Shown here piece by piece: positions 9,471 through 17,729 of a DNA stretch of 64,000 nt. The stretch covers positions 1 to 64,000 of the forward strand of contig NZ_AQUZ01000029.1 of assembly GCF_000372465.1 (NCBI RefSeq), read 5' to 3'. Position numbers and translations under genes: made by a program. The notes under the pieces were generated by a model. The model was not told the DNA's origin. It searched no databases and was given only the letters and a program-made list of their open reading frames with translations. Within the stretch, counting starts at the first letter, position 1; every line of letters starts with the position of its first letter. The DNA is from Kribbella catacumbae DSM 19601 (GTDB taxonomy: Bacteria; Actinomycetota; Actinomycetes; Propionibacteriales; Kribbellaceae).

Positions 9471-10367
9471 TCATGCGCGGGTGCGTTGGGTGGTCGCGAT
9501 ACAGGCCAGGACGATCACGGCGGTGATGAGGGCGAGAGGGGAGAGGTGCTCGCCCATGAGCAGCACCGACCAGGCGAGGGTGATCAAGGGCTGGGCGAGT
9601 TGGAGTTGGCTTGCCTTGGGGACACCGATCAGGGCCATGCCGCGGTACCACGCCACGAAGGCGCCGAACTGGGAGATGACGGCGATGTAGCCCATGCCGG
9701 CAACAGCCTTGATTGTCAGGTGCACTGGTTCCGAGGGAAGCGCCAAGGTCGTGACCAGTGCGGACACCGGCAATGCCGCAACTACACCCCACGCGATGAC
9801 CTGCCAGCCGGGCAGATGCGAGGCGAGCCTGCCGCCCTGGGCGTAGCCGGCGGCGCAGACCAGTAGCGCGCCAAACAGGTACAAGTCGCCAAGGGTCGGC
9901 AGACCGTGGCTCTGCAAGAGAGTGAAGGCAGCCACGGCGAAAGCGCCGACGCCTGCAGCCGCCCAGAACGTGTGCGACGGACGCCGGCCGGTCAGCGAAG
10001 ATGAGATGACAGCAGTCGCCAGCGGCAGGATGCCGATGACAACGGCCGAGTGCGCAGTAGTGGATGTCTGCAATGCCAGTGTGGTGAGCAGTGGGAAGCC
10101 GATCACACAGCCACCGGCCACAGTGAGCAGGCCCGGCCAGTCCTCCCGCGCAGGCACAGGTACTCGAGCCGCGAACAGGCACACAGCAGCAAGGAGGCCA
10201 GCCAGCAGCCCCCGTACGCCGGTCGCGGTCCACGGGCCGAAGCCGTCCAAGGCCCACACCGTGGCTGGGAAGCTGAGGGAGAAGGCGACGACGCCGAGCC
10301 CGGCGAGGAGCGTGCCGCTGCGAACTGTTATCGCCGACGGCAGAGTAGCGCTATCTTGTGCTGTCAT
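9471..10367 (-). CDS. EamA/DMT-family transporter
   Basis: This encodes a 298-aa membrane protein with ten predicted hydrophobic segments in two EamA repeats, typical of drug/metabolite exporters. The QLAQPLITLAWSVLLMGE segment in the second half is a familiar EamA feature. Its ATG (10367-10365) overlaps the ATG of the divergent MocR regulator by two bases. Such pairs usually place the exporter under the regulator. The substrate, possibly an amino acid or vitamer, is unknown. Confidence 0.88.
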   Translation of the reverse strand: MTAQDSATLPSAITVRSGTLLAGLGVVAFSLSFPATVWALDGFGPWTATGVRGLLAGLLAAVCLFAARVPVPAREDWPGLLTVAGGCVIGFPLLTTLALQTSTTAHSAVVIGILPLATAVISSSLTGRRPSHTFWAAAGVGAFAVAAFTLLQSHGLPTLGDLYLFGALLVCAAGYAQGGRLASHLPGWQVIAWGVVAALPVSALVTTLALPSEPVHLTIKAVAGMGYIAVISQFGAFVAWYRGMALIGVPKASQLQLAQPLITLAWSVLLMGEHLSPLALITAVIVLACIATTQRTRA

Positions 10368-10378
10368 GAACGACAGTA
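10352..10378. promoter_or_regulatory. Back-to-back promoters with overlapping start codons
   Basis: The sequence TCATGA at 10364-10369 gives an ATG on each strand sharing two bases. A -10-like TATCTT (10352-10357) lies 8 bp before the MocR ATG. On the other strand a TACTGT (10378-10373) lies 5 bp before the EamA ATG. Each core promoter therefore lies within the other gene's first codons, and both messages would be leaderless. No convincing -35 was found for either. Confidence 0.45.
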
Positions 10379-11808
10379 GCAGTGTGGCTCGCCTGGCCGC
10401 GGCCTTGCGGGATGAGCTGGACCGCTACTCAGAAGGCGAGAAGATTCCGTCGAGTCGAGCCCTCGTGACGCAGTACCAGGTCAGTCCGGTGACGGTCTCC
10501 CGGGCGATCGCTTCCCTCGCTGCCGAAGGCCTCGTCAGCTCTCAGCCAGGTGCTGGTGTCTTCAAGGCCGCCGCTCGCCGCGCGGCCGCTACTGGCGACG
10601 TCTCCTGGCAAGAGGTCGCACTGAGCGCGGACCCGCCACATGCAGCCCTCGACGTCGGCCCCCGTACTGCGGACGCGGCCGGGGTACTCGCCACTCTCAC
10701 CTCTCCGCCACCGGAGGTCATCGACCTCAACGGCGGCTACCTCAACGTGGTGCTCCAACCGGAGCGCGCACTGGCCGCCGCTCTGGCCCGGGCCGGCCGC
10801 AGGCCAGGCACCTGGTCGCGCCCGCCGGTGGAGGGACTGACCGAGTTGCGGGAGTGGTTCGCCCGCGATATCGGTGGAGTGTCCGGCTCGCTCGACGCGT
10901 CCGACGTACTGATCACCGCTGGAGCCCAGAGCGCGCTCACCACCGCATTGCGAGCCCTGGCCGCACCTGGCTCGCCGGTGCTGGTCGAATCGCCCACCTA
11001 TCCCGGCATGCTCGCCGTAGCCCGCGCTGCCGGGCTACGGCCGGTCCCGGTGCCGGTAGACGCCGACGGCGTACGCACCGACCTCCTGGCCGGCGCCTTC
11101 GCGACAACGAAGGCGCGGCTGTTCGTCTGCCAACCGCTGTTCCACAACCCCACTGGAAGCGTCCTGTCGCCGCAGCGCCGCAACGAGGTCCTTGAAGTCG
11201 CCCGGGCCGCGGGAGCCTTCGTCATCGAGGACGACTTCGCCCGCAGGCTTGTGCACAGCGACACTCCACCCCTGCCGCCGGCACTCGCTGCCGACGACCC
11301 GGATGGCGTGGTCGTCCACGTGCGCTCAATGACCAAGGCAGCCTCTCCGAGCCTACGGATCGGAGCCCTGACCGCCCGCGGACCGGCCTTCGAGAGGTTG
11401 CGCGCGATCCAAGCCGTCGACAGCCTCTTCGTGCCCCGGCCGCTGCAGGAGACCGCACTCGAGCTAGTCGGCTCCCCAGCCTGGACCCGCCACCTACGCA
11501 CCCTGGCCGACGCGCTGCGCGACCGCCGTACGACGGTGCTGAAAGCGCTGAGCCAGAGCCTGCCGGAACTCCTGCCGGCCGATCCGCCGCGAGGTGGGTA
11601 CCACGTCTGGCTGCGGCTGCCCGATGGTTCGGATGAGCGGGCTATCGCCGCGAACGCCCTGCGCCACGGCGTGGCGGTCTCGGCGGGCGCCCCGTACTTC
11701 ACGGCCGAGGCGCCCGCTCCGTACCTACGCCTGAGCTACGTCAGCACCTCAGGTACTAGCCAGCTGGAGGAAGGCATCCAGCGCCTCCGCCAGGCATTGG
11801 CCGGGTGA
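10366..11808 (+). CDS. MocR/PdxR-type GntR regulator with aminotransferase domain
   Basis: This encodes a 480-aa regulator. An N-terminal GntR winged helix (GEKIPSSRALVTQYQVSPVTVSRAI) is joined to a class I aminotransferase-like domain. The PLP-binding lysine is near residue 324 in RSMTKAASPSLRIG. MocR proteins bind PLP or a PLP-amino acid adduct and regulate neighbouring metabolism or transport genes, here probably the divergent EamA exporter. The ATG at 10366 is chosen because the GntR domain begins right there. A longer upstream frame exists but lies antisense to the EamA gene. Confidence 0.9.
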   Translation: MNDSSSVARLAAALRDELDRYSEGEKIPSSRALVTQYQVSPVTVSRAIASLAAEGLVSSQPGAGVFKAAARRAAATGDVSWQEVALSADPPHAALDVGPRTADAAGVLATLTSPPPEVIDLNGGYLNVVLQPERALAAALARAGRRPGTWSRPPVEGLTELREWFARDIGGVSGSLDASDVLITAGAQSALTTALRALAAPGSPVLVESPTYPGMLAVARAAGLRPVPVPVDADGVRTDLLAGAFATTKARLFVCQPLFHNPTGSVLSPQRRNEVLEVARAAGAFVIEDDFARRLVHSDTPPLPPALAADDPDGVVVHVRSMTKAASPSLRIGALTARGPAFERLRAIQAVDSLFVPRPLQETALELVGSPAWTRHLRTLADALRDRRTTVLKALSQSLPELLPADPPRGGYHVWLRLPDGSDERAIAANALRHGVAVSAGAPYFTAEAPAPYLRLSYVSTSGTSQLEEGIQRLRQALAG

Positions 11809-11826
11809 CCTGAGTAGATTCCGGAG

Positions 11827-12207
11827 ATGCACAGGAGCCGGGTGAGTACCTTTCTGATCGATGTTCCGCGGGAGCAGGCGGCGGAGTCCGCGGCGTTCTG
11901 GGCGGAAGCCTTGGGGGTCGAGGCGGAGGGTGAGCCGGGGGAGCCGCAGTTCACCGTGTTGAAGGATGCGTTGCCGGGGTTCGTGACCGCCGTACAGGCG
12001 GTGGATGACGCGCCGCGGTACCACCTCGACATCGAGACGGATGATGTCGCCGCCGAAGTTGCCCGGTTGGAGGCGCTGGGTGCGGTCGAGGTCTCCAGCT
12101 GGCAGGGCTGCCACACGTTGCGGGCACCGGGTGGACAGCTGCTTTGCGTGATCCCCACCCACAGCACACCGGAGTACTTCGCCGAAAACGCGAAGACCTG
12201 GCCCTGA
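11827..12207 (+). CDS. Glyoxalase/VOC-fold protein
   Basis: This encodes a 126-aa protein of the vicinal oxygen chelate fold, with one beta-alpha-beta-beta-beta module pair. Segments such as YHLDIETDDVAAEVARLEALGA and the APGGQLLCV ending match small actinobacterial glyoxalase-like proteins. It may be an enzyme or a ligand-binding resistance protein. It follows the MocR gene by 18 bp on the same strand, so the two may be co-transcribed. Confidence 0.8.
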   Translation: MHRSRVSTFLIDVPREQAAESAAFWAEALGVEAEGEPGEPQFTVLKDALPGFVTAVQAVDDAPRYHLDIETDDVAAEVARLEALGAVEVSSWQGCHTLRAPGGQLLCVIPTHSTPEYFAENAKTWP

Positions 12208-12235
12208 GCCAGGCTGGGGGTCACGCGGTCGATCG

Positions 12236-13438
12236 CTAGAGCGAGTCGGCGCGAGCTGTCAGGTAGCGCTGTTCGGGGGTGCTGAGGGTGAGGCGGGCGG
12301 CACGCCGGTAGGCGTCTCGGGCCGCGGGGAGGTCGCCGGCCAGTTCCAGGAGATGGGCGCGGACTGCTTCGACGCGGTGGTGGTCCTTCAGCGCCGGGTC
12401 GTCGGCGGCGGCTGACAACCGCTCCAGCCCGTACGCCGGGCCGTGCACCATCGCCAGCGCGACGATCCGGTTCAGGCTCACCATCGGGCCGGGGGCGAGT
12501 GTCTCCAGCAGTTCGTAGAGCACCAGGATCTGCCGCCAGTCGGTGTCCTCGGCCCGTGCCGCCTCGTCGTGGACCGCGGCGATTGCCGCCTGCAACTGAT
12601 ACGGGCCGATAGGTGCCGTGCGCAACGTTGCCGAGATCAACTCGGTGCCCTCAGCAACAAATGGCGCGATCCACAGCGAACGATCCTGTTCGGGCAGCGG
12701 GATCAGCATGCCGTCCGGCGAGGTTCTGGCCGGGCGGCGCGCGTCGGTCAGCAACATCAGCGCGAGCAGCCCGGCGATCTCGCCCTCCGAAGGAAGCTGC
12801 GCAAACAATTGCCGCGTCAGCCGGATCGCCTCAGTGCTCAACTCCGCTCGATGCAGAGTCTCTCCAGAGCTGGCCGTGTAGCCCTCGTTGAAAATCAGAT
12901 AGAGCACGTGCAGTACTGCGGCCAGCCGCTCCGGCAGCTCCTCGGACGGCGGCAGCTGGAACTCCGCGCCGCTCTTCTTGATCGAAGCCTTCGCCCGGCT
13001 GATCCGCTGGCCGATCGTCGACTCCGGCACCAGGAAGGCTCGCGCGATCTCGCCCGTGGTGAGACCGCCGACCGCCCGCAACGTCAAGGCGATCTGCGAC
13101 GGGGGAGTGAGGGTGGGATGGCAGCACAGGAACAGCAGCGTCAGAGAGTCGTCCACCGTGATCGGCGCAGGCTCCACCGGTTCCATACCGGCGACGGTCT
13201 CCTCGCGTCGCTGCCGAGCAGCCTCGCTCCGCAGCATCTCGATCCGCCGCCGCGACGCGACAGTGATCAGCCAGCTGCGTGGATTGTCCGGCACCCCGTC
13301 GACGGGCCATTGCTGCGAGGCCGCCAGCAACGCTTCCTGTACTGAGTCCTCGCAGGTGTCGAACCCGCCGTACCGGCGTACCAGTGGCCCGACGATCTGT
13401 GGTGCTAGTTCGCGCAGCAACTGGTCGATCTGGGTCAT
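12236..13438 (-). CDS. ECF sigma factor with TPR-like C-terminal extension (ECF42 type)
   Basis: This encodes a 400-aa sigma factor. Regions sigma2 (EDSVQEALLAASQQWP) and sigma4 (LTTGEIARAFLVPESTIGQRISRAKASI) lie in the first ~170 residues. A long helical extension includes the conserved NEGYTASSGE segment and ends in TPR-like helices. This architecture, with a DGPF-domain protein next door, defines the ECF42 group. No anti-sigma gene is adjacent; in this group the extension itself is thought to control activity. Its ATG overlaps the stop of the DGPF gene (ATGA at 13440-13437 on the minus strand), so translation is coupled. Confidence 0.9.
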   Translation of the reverse strand: MTQIDQLLRELAPQIVGPLVRRYGGFDTCEDSVQEALLAASQQWPVDGVPDNPRSWLITVASRRRIEMLRSEAARQRREETVAGMEPVEPAPITVDDSLTLLFLCCHPTLTPPSQIALTLRAVGGLTTGEIARAFLVPESTIGQRISRAKASIKKSGAEFQLPPSEELPERLAAVLHVLYLIFNEGYTASSGETLHRAELSTEAIRLTRQLFAQLPSEGEIAGLLALMLLTDARRPARTSPDGMLIPLPEQDRSLWIAPFVAEGTELISATLRTAPIGPYQLQAAIAAVHDEAARAEDTDWRQILVLYELLETLAPGPMVSLNRIVALAMVHGPAYGLERLSAAADDPALKDHHRVEAVRAHLLELAGDLPAARDAYRRAARLTLSTPEQRYLTARADSL

Positions 13439-13806
13439 CAGGTGAGCGAACCCAGATCCCGGATCGGGCGGACCTCGACGATGCTGAACGGCGCCTCCGG
13501 GATCTGCGGGACGATCTCCAGAGCGCGCTCCATGCTGTCGCAGTCGAGCAGGTAGAAGCCGGCCAGCTGCTCCTTCACCTCGGCGAACGGGCCGTCGGTC
13601 GTCATCGGCTGACCGTTGCGGAACAGCACCTGCTTGGTGGCTTCCGGGGCATCGAGTGAGTGCGACACGACGAGCTCACCACTGGCCGCGAGCGCGTCGT
13701 CGAGCGCGGTGTAGCCGGTCATCGACTCCCTCTTCTGCTCGTCCGACAACCCGTCCCACACCTTCCGGGACTCGGGATTGCCATAGATCAGCACCAGGAA
13801 CTTCAC
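13438..13806 (-). CDS. YCII/DGPF-domain protein
   Basis: This encodes a 122-aa YCII-related protein carrying the name-giving motif TTDGPFAEVKEQLAGFYLLD. DGPF proteins accompany ECF42 sigma factors and are commonly their targets or partners; their biochemical role is unknown. A GTG start at 13806 is chosen because a strong GAGGGGA site lies just upstream and the family N-terminus KFLVLIYGNP follows. The gene is first in the operon with the sigma factor. Confidence 0.88.
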   Translation of the reverse strand: MKFLVLIYGNPESRKVWDGLSDEQKRESMTGYTALDDALAASGELVVSHSLDAPEATKQVLFRNGQPMTTDGPFAEVKEQLAGFYLLDCDSMERALEIVPQIPEAPFSIVEVRPIRDLGSLT

Positions 13807-13863
13807 GGCGGACTCCCCTCGACAGAACTTCCGCCCACCATAGAACCAGCCGAGGCCGCCGGG

Positions 13864-13893
13864 TTGATATGTAGGATAAAACCTACCTATACT
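13864..13893 (+). promoter_or_regulatory. ArsR-gene promoter with embedded operator
   Basis: A -35 TTGATA (13864-13869) and a -10 TATACT (13888-13893) are separated by 18 bp. Between them lies an inverted repeat, GTAGG-N6-CCTAC (13871-13886), placed where a bound repressor would block RNA polymerase. The -10 ends 6 bp before the ATG at 13900, so the transcript is probably leaderless. Autoregulation by the ArsR protein is the natural reading. Confidence 0.7.
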
Positions 13894-13899
13894 TGCACC

Positions 13900-14247
13900 A
13901 TGCCACGCCCCAGTGTTGTTGCCGAAGGCACCGACGACCGTGTCTTCGCGGCGCTCGCCAGTCCGGTCCGCCGGGAGGTGCTCCGGCTGCTCCGCGACGG
14001 CGGGCCGCAGCCGGTGCAGCAGCTTGCCGAGCATTTCGCTATGGCCCGGCCGAGCTTCTCCGAGCAGTTGCGGGTACTACGGGAGGCCGGGCTGGTCAGC
14101 GAACGCAAGGACGGCCGGCAACGCTTCTACCGGTTGGAGGCGGTCCCGTTGGCCGAAGTACAGGACTGGCTCAGCCCCTACGAGCGCTTCTGGCGCGAGC
14201 GGATGGCCGAGCTCGGCAAGGTGCTCGACCGGATGGAGGACGAATGA
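13900..14247 (+). CDS. ArsR-family repressor
   Basis: This encodes a 115-aa winged helix protein (ALASPVRREVLRLLRDGG, then MARPSFSEQLRVLREAGLV). No cysteine metal site is visible, so it belongs to the non-metal branch that typically pairs with SRPBCC/AHSA1 genes. The ATG at 13900 sits directly behind a promoter with an internal palindrome. Its stop overlaps the ATG of the next gene (ATGA), so the two form an operon under autorepression. Confidence 0.88.
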   Translation: MPRPSVVAEGTDDRVFAALASPVRREVLRLLRDGGPQPVQQLAEHFAMARPSFSEQLRVLREAGLVSERKDGRQRFYRLEAVPLAEVQDWLSPYERFWRERMAELGKVLDRMEDE

Positions 14248-14807
14248 GCGACCCGACGACGATCGAGGTCGACACCTTCTACCCGCATCCACCGGCGAAG
14301 GTCTGGCGGGCACTCACCGAGCCCGAGCTGATCGCCCAGTGGCTGATGCCCGGCGACTTCCGGCTGGAGGTCGGGCATCGCTACACGATGGAGAGCCGCG
14401 CGGTCGCCGCGACCGGATTCTCCGGGATGGTCCAGGCCGAGGTGCTCGGCTTCGAGGAGGAGAAGGTACTGCGAATCGCCTGGCGGGAGATCGGTACCGG
14501 GTTGGCAGAGGCGATCGACGACCCGGCTTGTGCCGACGCGCAGTTGCCGACTCCGGTGGGGTTAATGCCGTTCGCCGAGGTGGCCGGCGCGTTGTCCGAG
14601 GATGTGCTCATCCACACCTGGGATCTGGCTCGCGGAACCGGGGGAGACGAGCGGCTCGACCAGGAGGCCGTCGCGCACGTCTTCGAGAAGTTCAAGCCGA
14701 TGGACGAGGCGCTCCGGCAGCCGTGGGCCTTCGGTCCGAAGGTGCCCCCGCCGCCCGGCGCCGACCTGCAAACCGAGTTCCTCTGCTTCGTCGGCAGGCG
14801 TCCTTAG
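14244..14807 (+). CDS. Chimeric SRPBCC (N-term) / TIGR03086-like (C-term) protein
   Basis: The first ~83 residues of this 187-aa protein match the start of AHSA1/SRPBCC proteins (FYPHPPAKVWRALTEPELIAQW). That fold normally needs about 140 residues and is cut short. From about residue 84 the sequence matches the C-terminal half of TIGR03086-type (DinB-like, mycothiol-linked) proteins, with a characteristic DVLIHTWDLARGTGG and an ending with TEFLCFVGRRP. The frame is continuous. The simplest origin is an in-frame deletion joining two adjacent genes of an ArsR-SRPBCC-TIGR03086 operon. Whether the hybrid folds is unknown. Confidence 0.7.
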   Translation: MSDPTTIEVDTFYPHPPAKVWRALTEPELIAQWLMPGDFRLEVGHRYTMESRAVAATGFSGMVQAEVLGFEEEKVLRIAWREIGTGLAEAIDDPACADAQLPTPVGLMPFAEVAGALSEDVLIHTWDLARGTGGDERLDQEAVAHVFEKFKPMDEALRQPWAFGPKVPPPPGADLQTEFLCFVGRRP

Positions 14808-15028
14808 CAACAGCCCAGCCACGGGAAGATCTCGATCGGGTCACCTTCGGGCCACCGGTCCGCGGGACGCGTAGCCGGGATGTTGTGAATGCGTTCACCT
14901 AGTCAGGGAAGAACCAGGCCTTCCCCGGAGTGGCCGGGGCAAAACCCGCTGGTCTGCCCAAGTACAGTAACGACCGGGACAGGGGTGCCGTTCGCGGATG
15001 CCCGATTTTGAAGCAGGGGGAGGATCGC

Positions 15029-15625
15029 GTGCCGGACCTGGAAGTATCTGACCGGGTGCTGACGATCCCGAACGCGCTCAGCTTCATCCGGTTGCTGGGG
15101 GTGCCACTCTTCCTGTGGCTGATCCTCGGCCCGGAGGAGGACGGCTGGGCCCTGGTGGTGCTGATGATCTCCGGCTTCACCGATTGGGCCGATGGCCAGA
15201 TCGCGCGCCGGATGAACCAGACGACGCGGCTCGGCCAGATGCTCGACCCGGTCGCCGACCGGCTCTACATCTTCGCCACCGTGCTCGGTCTCGCGTTGCG
15301 CGACATCATCCCGTGGTGGCTCGCGATCGCGCTGCCGTTGCGCGACCTGTTGCTCACGTTCACCCTGCCCGCGCTGCATCGGCGCGGCTTCAACGCGCTG
15401 CCGGTGCACTTCCTCGGCAAGTCCGCGACCTTCTGTCTGCTGTACGCCTTCCCGTTGCTGCTGCTCGGTGACGGCGACAGCACCCTGAACGTGCTGGCCC
15501 GCGTCTTCGGCTGGGCCTTCGCCATCTGGGGCACCGCTCTGTACTACTGGGCCGGCGCCCTGTACTTCGCGCAGCTGCGGCACCTGATCCAGACCGTGAA
15601 GCCGATCAGCGACCCGGCGGGGTAA
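15029..15625 (+). CDS. CDP-alcohol phosphatidyltransferase
   Basis: This encodes a 198-aa membrane enzyme that transfers a phosphatidyl group from CDP-diacylglycerol to an alcohol. The full signature DG-x2-AR-x8-G-x3-D-x3-D is present (DGQIARRMNQ, then GQMLDPVAD), with about five or six hydrophobic segments. Position at the head of the DUF881/Sbp/gcvH block matches mycobacterial Rv1822 (pgsA2), so a phosphatidylglycerophosphate or cardiolipin synthase role is likely. The GTG start at 15029 has a strong AGGGGGAGG site; an upstream in-frame ATG lacks one. The 220 bp upstream hold a TGAA-TGCG-TTCA dyad near 14890. Confidence 0.88.
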   Translation: MPDLEVSDRVLTIPNALSFIRLLGVPLFLWLILGPEEDGWALVVLMISGFTDWADGQIARRMNQTTRLGQMLDPVADRLYIFATVLGLALRDIIPWWLAIALPLRDLLLTFTLPALHRRGFNALPVHFLGKSATFCLLYAFPLLLLGDGDSTLNVLARVFGWAFAIWGTALYYWAGALYFAQLRHLIQTVKPISDPAG

Positions 15626-15628
15626 CTC

Positions 15629-16465
15629 GTGACCCAGTCCCCTCCCGGGCAGCGACGCGTCGACGCGTCCATGTCGCTGCTGAACAACCTGATGGCCCAC
15701 CCGCTGGACGAGGGCTATGCCGTCGCGGCCAGGTCGCGGCCGTCCCAGGGGGGCAAGCCCAACAAGTCGCGGAACCGGATCATCCTGGTGATCGCGCTCG
15801 CCTTCCTCGGCTTCCTGCTCACCGTGGCGGCGTCGCAGAACTATCGCAGCGCACCCGAGGCCGAGAAGCAGCGCAAAGAGCTGATCACCCGGATCAACCA
15901 GGCCGACACCCGGCTGAACGAGTTGCGCGGACAGCAGACCAAGGTCGCCGACGAGGTCCGCGGGCTGCAGGCCGGCGGGCTGGCCAACACCAGCGAGGGT
16001 GCGGCGCTGCAGCAGAAGCTCGACGACCTCGAACTGCAGACCGGTGCCGTCGCGGCGACCGGTCCGGGGCTGAAGGCTGTCGTCGACGACGCCAAGGACT
16101 CCGACGACAAGCAGGGCCGGCTGCTCGACGTCGATCTGCAGCAACTGGTCAACGGGTTGTGGACGGCGGGCGCCGAGGCGATCTCGGTGAACGGTCACCG
16201 GCTCACCTCGCTGACCGCGATCCGTGGTGCCGGCAGTGCCATCACGGTCGACTACAGTTCGCTGACCCCGCCGTACACGGTGCTGGCGATCGGGGACGCC
16301 GCGACCATGCCGGCCCGGTTCGCGCAGAGCTCGGGTGGCCAGTGGGTGCAGTACCTGGTCAGCAATTTCCAGATCCGGATGACGATCACGACGGAGGATT
16401 CCTTGCTGGTACCAGCCGATGCCACCATCGCGCTGCGGTACGCGAAGGTGGGTGGACCGAGATGA
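15629..16465 (+). CDS. DUF881 membrane-anchored protein (first copy)
   Basis: This encodes a 278-aa protein with a cytoplasmic N-terminus, one transmembrane helix near residues 49-68 (IILVIALAFLGFLLTVA), a coiled coil, and an extracytoplasmic DUF881 domain (LWTAGAEAISVNGHRLTS). Homologues in Bacillus (YlxW/YlxX) lie with sbp near cell-division genes, hinting at an envelope or division role. The GTG start follows the previous stop by 4 bp, and the end overlaps the sbp start (ATGA). Matches the Rv1823 position in the mycobacterial cluster. Confidence 0.88.
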   Translation: MTQSPPGQRRVDASMSLLNNLMAHPLDEGYAVAARSRPSQGGKPNKSRNRIILVIALAFLGFLLTVAASQNYRSAPEAEKQRKELITRINQADTRLNELRGQQTKVADEVRGLQAGGLANTSEGAALQQKLDDLELQTGAVAATGPGLKAVVDDAKDSDDKQGRLLDVDLQQLVNGLWTAGAEAISVNGHRLTSLTAIRGAGSAITVDYSSLTPPYTVLAIGDAATMPARFAQSSGGQWVQYLVSNFQIRMTITTEDSLLVPADATIALRYAKVGGPR

Positions 16466-16794
16466 TCGCCGTCCTCGGCCTGGTGATCGGCGTCGTCGTC
16501 GGTCTGCTGGTCGCGCCAGACGTGCCCGAGTGGGCCCAGCCCTATCTGCCGATCGCGGTGGTCGCCGCGCTGGACGCCGTCTTCGGTGCCTTGCGCGCCT
16601 TCCTGGACGGCATCTTCGACGACAAGGTCTTCGTCGTGTCGTTCGTGTCGAACGTGCTGATCGCCGCGCTGATCGTCTACCTGGGCGACCAGCTCGGCGT
16701 CGGCTCCCAGCTGTCCACCGGTGTGGTGGTCGTGCTCGGTATCCGCATCTTCACCAACATGGCCGCGATCCGGCGCCACGTCTTCAGGGCCTGA
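16462..16794 (+). CDS. sbp: Small basic protein Sbp (DUF1290)
   Basis: This encodes a 110-aa protein with three hydrophobic segments and the conserved FGALRAFLDGIFDDKVF stretch that identifies the DUF1290/Sbp family. Its function is unknown, but it is always flanked by DUF881 genes, as here and in Mycobacterium (Rv1824). Its ATG overlaps the upstream stop, and the next gene begins one base after its stop. Confidence 0.9.
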   Translation: MIAVLGLVIGVVVGLLVAPDVPEWAQPYLPIAVVAALDAVFGALRAFLDGIFDDKVFVVSFVSNVLIAALIVYLGDQLGVGSQLSTGVVVVLGIRIFTNMAAIRRHVFRA

Positions 16795-16795
16795 C

Positions 16796-17668
16796 ATGAG
16801 TACCGACGACCCGACCCCGCCACCCGAGCAGCCGAAGCCTGCGCCGGAGCAGCAACCCAAGCCTGTGCCGGAGCAGCCGGGGGAGCAGCAGCAGCCGGCT
16901 GAGCCGACGCCGATGCCCAAGCCGAAGCCGAAGACGCCGAACCTGGCGTTGCGGCGGCTGCGGGCCGGCTTCAAGCCCTCCCGCGGACAGGCGATCGTCG
17001 CCGTCGTCCTCGCGCTCGTCGCCTGCATGGCGGTCGTCCAGGTCCGGGTGAACCGGGCCGACGACGGCTACCAGAACGCCCGCCGCGAGGACCTGATCGC
17101 GATCCTCGACGGCCTCGGCCAGAACACCCGCCGGCTGGAGACCGAGATCACCGAACTGGAGGCGCGCAAGAACACGCTGACCTCCAGTGCGGACAAGGCG
17201 CAGACCGCCCGCGAACAGGCCGAGCAGCAGGTGCGCGTGCTCGGCATCCTGGCCGGCACGCTGCCCGCCCAGGGCCCCGGCGTACGGATCACGCTGAACG
17301 ACCCGGACACCAAGATGCAGTCGAGCAACCTGCTCGACGCGATCGAGGAACTCCGCGACGCGGGTGCCGAGGCGATCCAGATCAACGGCCAGGTCCGGGT
17401 GGTCGCCAGTACCGATCTGGTCGACGACGCGCCGGGTGTGAAGATCGACGGGGAGAAGGTCCAGTCGCCGTACGTGATCGAGGCGATCGGCGATTCCAAC
17501 AACCTGGCCGAGGCGGCCAAGTTCCCCGGCGGGCTGGTGAGCGAGGTGACCGGTCCGCAGATCGGTGGTACGGCCGAGGTGACCGAACTGCCGCTCGTAC
17601 AGATCACTGCCTTGCACGCCCCGGAGGAGCATCGCTACGCTCGCCCGGCGCCAAGCCCGACGAAGTAG
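16796..17668 (+). CDS. DUF881 membrane-anchored protein (second copy)
   Basis: This encodes a 290-aa protein with a proline/glutamine-rich cytoplasmic N-terminus (about 50 residues with PEQ and PKP repeats). A transmembrane helix near residues 63-80, a coiled coil and a DUF881 domain (ELRDAGAEAIQINGQVRV) follow. It is paralogous to the gene two places upstream and corresponds to Rv1825. The pro-rich tail could bind a partner inside the cell. Confidence 0.88.
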   Translation: MSTDDPTPPPEQPKPAPEQQPKPVPEQPGEQQQPAEPTPMPKPKPKTPNLALRRLRAGFKPSRGQAIVAVVLALVACMAVVQVRVNRADDGYQNARREDLIAILDGLGQNTRRLETEITELEARKNTLTSSADKAQTAREQAEQQVRVLGILAGTLPAQGPGVRITLNDPDTKMQSSNLLDAIEELRDAGAEAIQINGQVRVVASTDLVDDAPGVKIDGEKVQSPYVIEAIGDSNNLAEAAKFPGGLVSEVTGPQIGGTAEVTELPLVQITALHAPEEHRYARPAPSPTK

Positions 17669-17729
17669 CTCACGGTAGTTTCTAGTTTTCCTTAGACTGG
17701 CAGTTTCTTTGAAAGAGAGAGGGACCGAG

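Noticed and set aside
9922..10365. Upstream extension of the MocR reading frame
   Set aside because: It lies antisense to the EamA gene and does not resemble a protein; the GntR domain starts at 10366.
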